This document shows positions 24,679 to 31,950 of a DNA stretch of 64,000 bases, one piece after another. The position numbers and the translations under genes are program-made. The DNA comes from CBDATA01 sp965215615 (lineage in GTDB: Bacteria; Acidobacteriota; Vicinamibacteria; Marinacidobacterales; Marinacidobacteraceae), in the NCBI GenBank assembly GCA_965215615.1, contig OZ244068.1:1116001-1180000 (forward strand), read 5' to 3'. Below the pieces are notes generated by a model. That model was given only the letters and a program-made list of their open reading frames with translations, made no database searches and had not been told where the DNA came from. How positions within the stretch are numbered: position 1 is the stretch's first letter; each line of letters starts with the position of its first letter.

Positions 24679-25235
24679 GCGAGCAGTTCCCGCAGGCGGC
24701 GGCGGGCGCGCAGCAGCAGGACCCCAACGTGGTTCTTCGAGACTCCGAGAATGTCGGCGATCTGCTGGTAGCTGAGATCCGCGCCGTACCGGAGGGCGAT
24801 GGCGAAGCGCTGGCGGAGAGGGAGTCGGGCGATTGCACCGGATATTCGCTTCCGGCTCTCGGCGGCCAGCAGGCGATCGAGGGGAGTCGGCTCTTCCGAT
24901 TCGAGGGCATCCATCCGGGCATCGTCGAGCGGCTCGCCACGACGAGATGATTTCGCCTCGTCCCAGCAGCGGTTGGCCGCCACCCGGTACAGCCAGGGGC
25001 CGAAATCGCGGCCAGCATCGAAGGTGGCGAGCCGGAACCGCGCTTTCAGCATGACATCGCTCGCGAGGTCTTCCGCCTTTTCCGGGACGAGTCTTCGGCA
25101 GACACCGAGAACCCGGGGGTGGAACCAGGTGAACAGCCTGCCCCAGGCATCCGCTGCTTCGGATTCGTCTCCCGAACCCAAATCCGACTCCTGGCAGATG
25201 ACGACCAGTCGGCGTATCTCGTCCGCATGCAGCAT
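24675..25235 (-). CDS. ECF-family RNA polymerase sigma factor
   Basis: About 186 aa. Region 2 is seen as RLVPEKAEDLASDVMLKARF and FGPWLYRVAANRCWDEAK, and region 4 as IARLPLRQRFAIALRYGADL then QIADILGVSKNHVGVLLLRA with RRRLREL. These match group-IV sigma factors that redirect RNA polymerase to stress promoters. The gene overlaps the anti-sigma gene (ATGA at 24678-24675), the usual arrangement for a co-translated sigma/anti-sigma pair. An upstream ATG at 25253 would add six residues. It is transcribed divergently from the PDZ-hydrolase gene 57-75 bp away. Confidence 0.93.
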   Translation of the reverse strand: MLHADEIRRLVVICQESDLGSGDESEAADAWGRLFTWFHPRVLGVCRRLVPEKAEDLASDVMLKARFRLATFDAGRDFGPWLYRVAANRCWDEAKSSRRGEPLDDARMDALESEEPTPLDRLLAAESRKRISGAIARLPLRQRFAIALRYGADLSYQQIADILGVSKNHVGVLLLRARRRLRELLA

Positions 25236-25274
25236 GCCTTCCTGCCTTCTCATACGGGTTCCGGGGGCCGAAAG

Positions 25275-25303
25275 TTACAAGGGGCCGGGCCGCCTCCTAC
25301 AAT
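25275..25303 (+). promoter_or_regulatory. Candidate sigma-70 promoter giving a leaderless mRNA
   Basis: TTACAA (25275-25280) and TACAAT (25298-25303) are separated by 17 bp, close to consensus. The ATG of the PDZ-hydrolase gene is at 25310, only 7 bp after the -10 box, so transcription would start at or next to the start codon. No ribosome-binding sequence fits between. Confidence 0.45.
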
Positions 25304-25309
25304 TGGCGC

Positions 25310-26602
25310 ATGGCGGGGCTCGTTTCGCCCACCGGGAAGCGGTGGATCCTCGGCGCGGTCGCCACGGTCCTCCTCCTCCTGCTCGGTTTCGGTATCTGGA
25401 CACTCGACCGGATGGCGCTCGCCTACACCACCGGGCTCCGAAGGACTCCGGACTCGGGAGGTTTCCTCGGCGCTCCCCCGAAAGACGGGCCGACTCCGGG
25501 GGTGGCGTTCCTCGGATTCTCGACTCCCCGGGAAGAGGGAGAAGGCTTCGTCATGCGCCGGATTTCGGGCGACGGACGGGATGCCGGGCTCATCTCCGGG
25601 GACGTCGTCACCGCGGTGGACGGAGTCGCTTACGGGAGCGCGAGGGAAGCGGCCCGGGCGCTTGCCCACACTCGCCTCGCCGGAGACGAAGTGGCACTCG
25701 ATCTCGTGCGGGAGGGGCGCGAACTCCGGCTGCGGCTCCGCCTCGATCCCTTTCTCCGTCATCCGGGGGATCTCGATCTGCCTTACGAGGAGGTGGAGAT
25801 CGCTTCCGGGAGCGGACACCTGCTTCGCGGCTGGTGGATTCCTCCGCCGGAGGACGGCGATGGCAGAGCCGTCATCTGGGTCCATGGTGCCCATTCTTCC
25901 CGGTTCCAGGCGCTGGAGCAGGCCGGGGATTTCCTCTGGCGACGTGGCTACGGCCTTCTCACCATGGACCTTTCGGGACGGGGCACGAGCGAAGGCCGCT
26001 ACATCACCTACACCCGGAACGAGCGCCACGATGTCAGCGCCATGGTGAGGTGGCTCCGCGAGCGGCCCGAAATCGAGGCCGGGCGGGTCACGGTCTTCGG
26101 TACCTCGAACGGCGCGGCGGCGGCGATCTACGCGGCCGCAGAACTCGGGGACCTGCCGGCGCTCGCGCTCGACGCTCCTTACGGGAATCTCTGGGACGCT
26201 GCTGGAACGATGCTGGCTTCCCGTGGTGCCGGCCTCTGGCTCCGCGGGCCGCTCGCCTTCCTCGTCCGGATCCGCACCGGGCTTCGTCTCAGGAGCGTGC
26301 GGCCGCTGGACGAGATCACCCGCATCCCCGGGCCGGTTCTTTTCGTCCACGGGGACGCGGATCGCCAGATCCTCCTCGAGCAGAGCGAGGCGATGCATGA
26401 AGCGCGGACCGCCGCCGGATTGCCTTCGATCCACTGGATGATTCCGGGTGGAGAGCACGGGTTCGACAGCTACCCGCCGCCGGGTGTCTTCTGGAATCGG
26501 ATCGCGGACTTTCTCGACGACTCGCTCGGCGGCCGTCCCGAGGGCAGGGAACTTTCGGCCCCGCTGCCGGATGACCTGACCGAAGCGCCGTGGAATCCAT
26601 GA
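25310..26602 (+). CDS. Membrane-anchored PDZ domain-alpha/beta hydrolase
   Basis: A 430-aa protein. It has one N-terminal TM helix (residues ~12-31), then a PDZ domain (~62-150; VAFLGFSTPREEGEG, DAGLISGDVVTAVDGVAYGS), then an alpha/beta hydrolase (~160-405). The nucleophile lies in GTSNGA (S266), the acid in HGDAD (D349/351) and the catalytic His in GGEHGF (H383). PDZ domains usually recognise C-termini in envelope proteases, so pairing one with a serine hydrolase is uncommon. Its likely location is the periplasm-facing membrane. Its stop overlaps the next gene by ATGA, so it is coupled to the serine hydrolase-dipeptidase lipoprotein. Substrate unknown. Confidence 0.82.
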   Translation: MAGLVSPTGKRWILGAVATVLLLLLGFGIWTLDRMALAYTTGLRRTPDSGGFLGAPPKDGPTPGVAFLGFSTPREEGEGFVMRRISGDGRDAGLISGDVVTAVDGVAYGSAREAARALAHTRLAGDEVALDLVREGRELRLRLRLDPFLRHPGDLDLPYEEVEIASGSGHLLRGWWIPPPEDGDGRAVIWVHGAHSSRFQALEQAGDFLWRRGYGLLTMDLSGRGTSEGRYITYTRNERHDVSAMVRWLRERPEIEAGRVTVFGTSNGAAAAIYAAAELGDLPALALDAPYGNLWDAAGTMLASRGAGLWLRGPLAFLVRIRTGLRLRSVRPLDEITRIPGPVLFVHGDADRQILLEQSEAMHEARTAAGLPSIHWMIPGGEHGFDSYPPPGVFWNRIADFLDDSLGGRPEGRELSAPLPDDLTEAPWNP

Positions 26603-28947
26603 GCTTGCGCGTTTTCTTCGTTCTCGCCGCGTTCTTCGCGGGCTGCTCTGGCCAGGAGCTGGAGCCCGGCGCGATCGGTCCGTCCGAGGGGCGAGCCGCT
26701 CTCGCTGCCGAGATTTCGGCGCTCGTGGCTTCGGAGATGGAAGCCAAGCGGATTCCGGCGATGGCGGTGGCCCTGACCGAAGGAGAGCGGATCGTCTGGG
26801 CGCGTGGGTTCGGAGAAGCGAAGCCGGGCGTGGCGGCCGATGTGGACACCCTCTTCCGGGTGGGTTCGGTCTCCAAGCTCTTCACCGATATCGCGGTGAT
26901 GGCAAGGGTGGAGGCCGGCGAACTCGATCTCGACGCTCCGGTGCGCGAGGCGCTTCCCGACTTCGCTCCGCCGGGCGGGGACACCATCACCCTGCGCCAG
27001 CTCATGGCCCATCGTTCGGGGCTCGTTCGCGAACCGCCGGTCGGCAACTATTTCGACGATTCGCGCCCCTCGCTCGCCGCCACCGTGGCGAGTCTCAACC
27101 AGCAGGAGCTGATTTTCCCGCCCGGTGCTCGCGAGAAGTACTCGAACGCCGGAATCGCGGTGGTGGGGAGGGTGCTGGAGCACGCCGCCGGCATCCCTTT
27201 CGCGCAGGCGGTCCGGGAGGCGACGCTCGAGCCGCTGGGGCTCGAATCCTCCTGGTTCGGGCTCGACGAGGCCCCCGCCGAAAGGCTCGCAACCGGGCTC
27301 ATGTGGAGCTACGACGGCCGGGAGTTCCCTGCTCCCGTTTTCCCGCTCGGGATGGCTCCGGCGGGCTCGATGGTCGCGAGCGTCCGGGATCTGGGCCGGT
27401 TCCTGACACTGCTCGCCTCGGGTGAGCTCCCCGGCGTTCTCTCTGCGGAGGGGCTCGGGGAGATGGGTCGGATCCAGTTCCCCGACGAGAATCCGGAGCG
27501 CGGCTTCGGCCTCGGATTCCATCTAGGGGCAATGGAGGCGGGCGGCGAGAGCCACCGCGTCCTGCGCCACGGCGGCGCGATCTACGGTTTTTCCACCGAG
27601 ATCGCCCTCCTTCCGGACGCGGGGGTCGGCGCGGTGGTGGTCTCGAACGTGGACTTCACGAATGCGGTTGCCGGGAGGATCCTCCGGAGGATGTTGCAGC
27701 TCGCGCTCGATCCGGCTTCTGCCGCCGATCCGCTCACCCGGCCGCTGCCGGAGGAACTCGCCTTCCGCCTCGCCGGCCGCTACGAGGGCGAACGGGGCTC
27801 GTCGGTCCGACTTCTTGCCCGGAGCGGGCGCGTGGAAGCGGAGCTCGCTTCCGCCACCCTCGAGCTGCGGGCGCTCGACGAGCCGGGCGCGCTGTTTGCC
27901 GATTCGCGGCGGGCGTTCGGGCCGAAGCTCCGCTTCGTGGACGGCGGGGGGCCGGTCCCCGAAATCCGGATCGGCTCCGGCGAGGGAACGCTCTACCGGC
28001 GAGTGGACGATCCACCCCCGCCGCCTCCCCCTGCTGCGTTCGTGCCGCTGATCGGAGAATACGGCCCCGATCACAACATCCTCTTCGTGTTCGAGGAGGA
28101 CGGGGAACTGGCAGTTCTGATCGAGTGGCTCGAGCGCTACCGGATGGCGCGGACCGACGATCCGGACTGGTTCGCGTTTCCTGACCGGGGCCTCTATCCC
28201 GGTGAATCACTGCGTTTCGTTCGGGACGACGACGGGGGGGTGACCGGCGTGGAACTCTCGGGCTTTTTCTTCGCTCGCCGCCCCGGCCCGACGGAGGGCG
28301 TTTTCCGGATCGAGCCGCTGCTTCCGGTCGCCGAGCTGCGCCGGATCGCCGAGGCGGCTTCCATGCCGGAAGAACCCGGGGATTTCCTCCCTTCGGATCT
28401 GGTTCGGGTCACCGACGTGGATCCCGAAATCCGGCTGGATGTCCGCTACGCCACCACCGACAATTTCATGGGGGCGGCGTTTTACGAAGTGGCCGATGTC
28501 TTCTTGCAGCGGCCGGCCGCCGAGGCGCTCCGCCGCGCGAACCGGGTGCTCCGGGAACACGGCTACGTCATCGTGGCTTACGACGGCTACCGGCCCTGGC
28601 AGGTGACCCGGATGTTCTGGGACGCGACCCCCGAGCATCAGCGTCTCTTCGTCGCCGACCCGGAAGACGGCTCCCGGCACAACCGGGGTGCTGCGGTGGA
28701 TATCGGCCTCGTCCACCTCGAAAGCGGCGAGCCGGCATCTTTCGTTTCCGGCTACGACGAGTTCTCCGAGCGGGCTTTCCCCGGCTATGTCGGCGGAACT
28801 TCGGAGCAGCGCCACCGGCGCGAACTGCTGCGCCGGGTCATGGAAGGGGAGGGATTCACCGTCTATGAGAACGAGTGGTGGCATTTCGACTTCGACGGGT
28901 GGGAGCGCTATCCGATCGAGGACCGGCTGCTCCGGGATATTCCGTGA
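26599..28947 (+). CDS. Lipoprotein fusing a beta-lactamase-like serine hydrolase to a VanX-type D-Ala-D-Ala dipeptidase
   Basis: About 782 aa. The ATG at 26599 gives a signal peptide with lipobox AFFAGC. Residues ~30-360 are a class C beta-lactamase/DD-peptidase-like domain with SVSK (SxxK, Ser90) and KYSNAG (YxN). A linker with a Pro8 run and a beta-rich region (~360-560) follow. Residues ~580-782 are a peptidase M15D/VanX domain with zinc ligands in SRHNRGAAVDIGL and ENEWWHFDF. VanX enzymes cut D-Ala-D-Ala; here the partner domain also works on D-amino-acid peptides. This suggests a lipoprotein for muropeptide breakdown near the outer membrane. Confidence 0.85.
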   Translation: MSLRVFFVLAAFFAGCSGQELEPGAIGPSEGRAALAAEISALVASEMEAKRIPAMAVALTEGERIVWARGFGEAKPGVAADVDTLFRVGSVSKLFTDIAVMARVEAGELDLDAPVREALPDFAPPGGDTITLRQLMAHRSGLVREPPVGNYFDDSRPSLAATVASLNQQELIFPPGAREKYSNAGIAVVGRVLEHAAGIPFAQAVREATLEPLGLESSWFGLDEAPAERLATGLMWSYDGREFPAPVFPLGMAPAGSMVASVRDLGRFLTLLASGELPGVLSAEGLGEMGRIQFPDENPERGFGLGFHLGAMEAGGESHRVLRHGGAIYGFSTEIALLPDAGVGAVVVSNVDFTNAVAGRILRRMLQLALDPASAADPLTRPLPEELAFRLAGRYEGERGSSVRLLARSGRVEAELASATLELRALDEPGALFADSRRAFGPKLRFVDGGGPVPEIRIGSGEGTLYRRVDDPPPPPPPAAFVPLIGEYGPDHNILFVFEEDGELAVLIEWLERYRMARTDDPDWFAFPDRGLYPGESLRFVRDDDGGVTGVELSGFFFARRPGPTEGVFRIEPLLPVAELRRIAEAASMPEEPGDFLPSDLVRVTDVDPEIRLDVRYATTDNFMGAAFYEVADVFLQRPAAEALRRANRVLREHGYVIVAYDGYRPWQVTRMFWDATPEHQRLFVADPEDGSRHNRGAAVDIGLVHLESGEPASFVSGYDEFSERAFPGYVGGTSEQRHRRELLRRVMEGEGFTVYENEWWHFDFDGWERYPIEDRLLRDIP

Positions 28948-29675
28948 TGGGCCTTTTCGATCTGCTCAAGGCGGAGGGCCGCGAGGCTGCCCGGATCCGC
29001 CGCGCTGCCCGTTCGGTGACCGAGCGCTACGCGCAGCCCGAGGTACGCCAGGATGCCGCCGAGCGGCTCGCCGCGATCGGAACTCCGGAAGCCATCTACC
29101 AGCTCGCCCGCCGCTTCACGATGACCGCCGGCAATCTGGAGCGCGACGACCAGGAGAAGCGGGCCGTCCGGGACCTGCTGGTGGAGCTGGGCGAAGGGGC
29201 CGTGGCCCCGCTCGAGCGCTTTCTCGCTGGCCACGACGAAGTCACCTGGGCGATGGATGCGCTTTCCGAGCTGGTTTCGCCCGATGAGCTCGCCGGGCAG
29301 TTGCTCAAGGTGCTGAAGGACGGCGACCCGGTGGCCATCCGGGGCGGCAAGGCGGTCCAGATCCTGGGGTTGCTCGCCGAGATCGAGAGCAGCCGGGTGG
29401 TGCCCGGACTCGTCCGCTGTCTCGAAAGCCTCGACGACACCGTGCGGCTCGCCACCGTGGAAGCTCTCCGGGTGCACAAGGATCCCGCCGCCCGCGAGCC
29501 GCTGCTCGAGCGGCTCGGGTCCGAAGAAGAGGATTCGGCGCGGGTGCGGATCGCGATCGCGGAGCTCTTTTGTGAACTGGAATGGGAAGTGCGCGGCCAC
29601 CGGGCCACCGCCGAGGAGCATCTCCCGCCGGGTTTCCGGGTGACCTCCCGCGGCCGGATCGTAAAGGGCGGGTGA
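28947..29675 (+). CDS. HEAT-repeat protein
   Basis: A 242-aa cytoplasmic protein whose ATG overlaps the preceding stop (TGATG). Repeated helix pairs such as RQDAAERLAAIGTPEAIYQL, ERDDQEKRAVRDLLVELGEG, SRVVPGLVRCLESLDDTVRL and ATVEALRVHKDPAAREPLLE show a HEAT/armadillo scaffold. Such proteins bind other proteins, including in bilin lyases and signalling, but no catalytic motif is present. The stop overlaps a GTG from which the next frame can start, right at the beginning of the 18-bp repeats. Confidence 0.75.
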   Translation: MGLFDLLKAEGREAARIRRAARSVTERYAQPEVRQDAAERLAAIGTPEAIYQLARRFTMTAGNLERDDQEKRAVRDLLVELGEGAVAPLERFLAGHDEVTWAMDALSELVSPDELAGQLLKVLKDGDPVAIRGGKAVQILGLLAEIESSRVVPGLVRCLESLDDTVRLATVEALRVHKDPAAREPLLERLGSEEEDSARVRIAIAELFCELEWEVRGHRATAEEHLPPGFRVTSRGRIVKGG

Positions 29676-30517
29676 TCGGCCTGGAGTGGATGATCGGCCT
29701 GGAGTGGATGATCGGCCTGGAGTGGATGATCGGAATGAAGGGCGACGACCGGGAACGGAGCGCCTCCTGTTCCGACCGCGAACTCGAAGCGCTCCGATGG
29801 GATCTCGAATCCGACCTGGTGGAACGGAAGGAGTCCGTCGCCGATGGCGAGAAGATCCGGCGCACGATATGCGCCTTCGCCAACGATCTTCCCGGCAATG
29901 GGCGGCCCGGAGTCCTGTTGATCGAGGTCCGCGACGACGGTACGAACGCCGGGCTGTCCATCACCGACGACCTGTTGAAACAGCTCGCCAACATTCATGG
30001 AGAGGGCTCGATCCTGCCTCTCCCCACGATGACGGTACAGCGGCGCGTCATTCACGGCGAGGAAGTCGCGGTCGTGACCGTCGCTCCGTCGGTATCCCCG
30101 CAGGGTCGCGCCTGGGTGCGGGTTGGCCCGACCGTCCGGGAGGGGCCATGGCTCCGATCCGTCCTGCAGCACGCCATGCGCCTCGATCGTCCGGTGACGG
30201 TGTTCGAGCGATGGATGGATCGCATTCCGGGGGCGTACCGGCAGTGGGTGCTCGACGAATCCGGCGAGGGTGCCCCTCCCGTGGCCGAGAATCCCGAGTG
30301 CCTCGGAACGCTGAAGCATTTCCGCAGCCTCATGCCGCTCGCTCAGGGAGGCCCGAAAGCCGATGTTCCTGCTGAAAGCGGCGGACGGGGCAATTGGCGG
30401 CCACGCGAGCGCGGTCGGGAATTGCTACGAGGACTTCCGGGCGCTTGCTCGAAGGGTCGAGAAGGTCGGCCCTGCGGGCGAAGCGTGACGACTTCGATCC
30501 GAAGCCGGATGCGCTGA
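29672..30517 (+). CDS. AlbA_2 (Schlafen-type) DNA-binding domain protein, chimeric C-terminus
   Basis: Starts are possible at GTG 29672 or ATG 29690, 29708, 29726 and 29735, all in frame. About residues 22-160 carry an AlbA_2 domain (DLESDLVERKESVADGEK, ICAFANDLPGNGRPGVLLIE, VRDDGTNAGLSITDDL, ending GRAWVRVGP). After RVGP the usual regulator C-terminus is missing. Instead the frame enters a ParA-like tail (LQHAMRLDRPVTVFERWMDR) and then loses that frame near 30347. The product is therefore a recombinant fusion. AlbA_2 proteins are commonly transcriptional regulators or defence-associated; whether this truncated version works is doubtful. Confidence 0.5.
   Translation: MIGLEWMIGLEWMIGLEWMIGMKGDDRERSASCSDRELEALRWDLESDLVERKESVADGEKIRRTICAFANDLPGNGRPGVLLIEVRDDGTNAGLSITDDLLKQLANIHGEGSILPLPTMTVQRRVIHGEEVAVVTVAPSVSPQGRAWVRVGPTVREGPWLRSVLQHAMRLDRPVTVFERWMDRIPGAYRQWVLDESGEGAPPVAENPECLGTLKHFRSLMPLAQGGPKADVPAESGGRGNWRPRERGRELLRGLPGACSKGREGRPCGRSVTTSIRSRMR
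29673..29733 (+). repeat. 18-bp tandem repeat carrying ribosome site and start codon
   Basis: Three identical units (TGATCGGCCTGGAGTGGA) at 29673-29690, 29691-29708 and 29709-29726, plus a partial fourth copy to 29733. Each unit contains GGAG followed by an in-frame ATG at the unit junction (29690, 29708, 29726), translated as MIGLEW repeats. The first unit also holds the TGA of the HEAT gene. Confidence 0.85.
30161..30488 (+). pseudogene. ParA-family ATPase, C-terminal remnant with a frameshift
   Basis: VLQHAMRLDRPVTVFERWMD, then RIPGAYRQWVLDE, CLGTLKHFRSLMPLAQ, and in another frame EARKPMFLLKAADGAIGGHA then VGNCYEDFRALARRVEKVG. This is continuous homology to the end of ParA-like partition/AAA proteins as I recall them. 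The two frames join if one G of the GGG at 30346-30348 is removed. The nucleotide-binding N-terminus is absent, replaced by the AlbA_2 domain upstream of ~30160. The remnant ends at the TGA at 30486-30488. Confidence 0.55.
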
Positions 30518-30519
30518 CC

Positions 30520-31950
30520 GTGTCCTGGGCCTCCATCCTGATCGTCGCCGGCTATCTCGCCGGAATCACCGTCTTCGGAATCCTGATCGGGCGGCGGGAT
30601 CGCACGGTCTCCGGCTACTTCCTCGCCGGCCGCTCCGCCCCCTTCTGGGCGGTCGCCGCCTGCATCGTGGCCACCGAGACCAGTGTCCTCACCTTCACCT
30701 CCATTCCGGGGTTCGCCTATGAAGGCGACTTCGGCTTCCTCCAGCTCGCGTTCGGCTTCCTGCTGGGGCGCATCGTCATCGCGTTCGTCATGCTGCCGGC
30801 CTATTTCCGGGGCGAGGTGGTGACTACCTACGAGTTGCTGCTGAAGCGTTTCGGGACCAGGGTGCGGAGCGCCGCCGCCGCCATCTTTCTCGTCTATCGG
30901 AACCTCGCCGACGGGGTGCGGCTCCACGCTGCGGCGCTCATGGTCGCGATCGTTGCCGGAGTCCCCGAGTGGTGGTGCATCCTCGCCCTCGCTGGAGCGA
31001 TGGTTCTCTTCTCGGAGGAGGGCGGGGTCACTGCGACCATCTGGATCGATGTCCTCCAGCTCGGGGTCTATCTGCTCGGGGCCGGGGTCATTGTCTTCGC
31101 GCTCATGGAGGGGAGTGGCCCGGAGCCTTTTTCGTGGATCGGGGCGGCGGCGGATGCCGGGAAGTTCCGGATCGTTTCGCCCGAGTTCGATCTCACCGTC
31201 CCGTACACCATCTGGGCGGGGGTTCTCGGCGGTGTCTTCCTCACCCTCGCTACCCACGGGGCGGATCAGTACCTCGCCCAGCGTCTGCTGGCGGCCCGCT
31301 CGCTCCGACACGCCCAGGCGGGGATCGTGCTCTCCGGGGTGGGTGCGCTCCTCCAGTTTGCACTGTTCCTCGCCATCGGGAGCTGGCTCTGGGATTTCTA
31401 CGGCGGCCGGGAGTTCGCGCGTCCGGATGAAGTCCTCCCCACCTTCGTGGCCGAGCATCTCGGTGGGATCGGTGCCGGAATCGCCCTCGCCGGAGTGGTG
31501 GCGGCAGCGCTCTCGCCTTCGCTCGTGAGCCTCGCCTCCACCGCGGTTCGCGATTTCTGGCTGCCGTGGCGGGAGCGCCGGGGAGATCTGCCGCCAGCGG
31601 AGCGGGATCGCAGTCAGGTCCGGGTCGGCCGCCAACTGGTGGTGGTCTGGGGTCTCGTCCAGACGGCCGTGGCACTCGTCGCCCAGCGCGCCCCCTCGGC
31701 GCTGGAGGCGGGACTTTCGATCCTCTCCTATGCATCGGGGCCGACGGTGGGGGCCTTCCTGCTGGCGATCCTTTTCCGCCACGCCACCCCGAACGCGGTG
31801 CTCGCCGGGATGGGTGCCGGCTTCGCGGCACCGACCCTGCTGCGTCTTTCCGGCTTCCCGCTCGCGTGGACCTGGGATGTTTTGCTCGGTTCGCTTGCGA
31901 CGGTCGCGTTCGGCTGGGTTCTCTCGCGGATGGGAGGGAAAAGACCCTGA
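30520..31950 (+). CDS. Sodium/solute symporter (SSS family)
   Basis: About 476 aa from the GTG at 30520. That start leaves the first TM helix (ILIVAGYLAGITVFGILIG) right at the N-terminus; longer in-frame starts add a charged, remnant-derived tail. SSS signatures: VSGYFLAGRSAPFWAVAACI, ATETSVLTFTSIPG, EGGVTATIWIDVLQLGVYL, and LAGVVAAALSPSLVSLAST. The substrate is unknown; the family includes transporters for sugars, amino acids and sialic acid. It ends with CTGA overlapping the next gene and sits between peptidoglycan-type hydrolases and an AmpG-like permease, so import of amino sugars or peptides is possible. Confidence 0.88.
   Translation: MSWASILIVAGYLAGITVFGILIGRRDRTVSGYFLAGRSAPFWAVAACIVATETSVLTFTSIPGFAYEGDFGFLQLAFGFLLGRIVIAFVMLPAYFRGEVVTTYELLLKRFGTRVRSAAAAIFLVYRNLADGVRLHAAALMVAIVAGVPEWWCILALAGAMVLFSEEGGVTATIWIDVLQLGVYLLGAGVIVFALMEGSGPEPFSWIGAAADAGKFRIVSPEFDLTVPYTIWAGVLGGVFLTLATHGADQYLAQRLLAARSLRHAQAGIVLSGVGALLQFALFLAIGSWLWDFYGGREFARPDEVLPTFVAEHLGGIGAGIALAGVVAAALSPSLVSLASTAVRDFWLPWRERRGDLPPAERDRSQVRVGRQLVVVWGLVQTAVALVAQRAPSALEAGLSILSYASGPTVGAFLLAILFRHATPNAVLAGMGAGFAAPTLLRLSGFPLAWTWDVLLGSLATVAFGWVLSRMGGKRP

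Noticed and set aside
29673..29733. CRISPR-like repeats
   Set aside because: The repeat units are contiguous without spacers and are coding.
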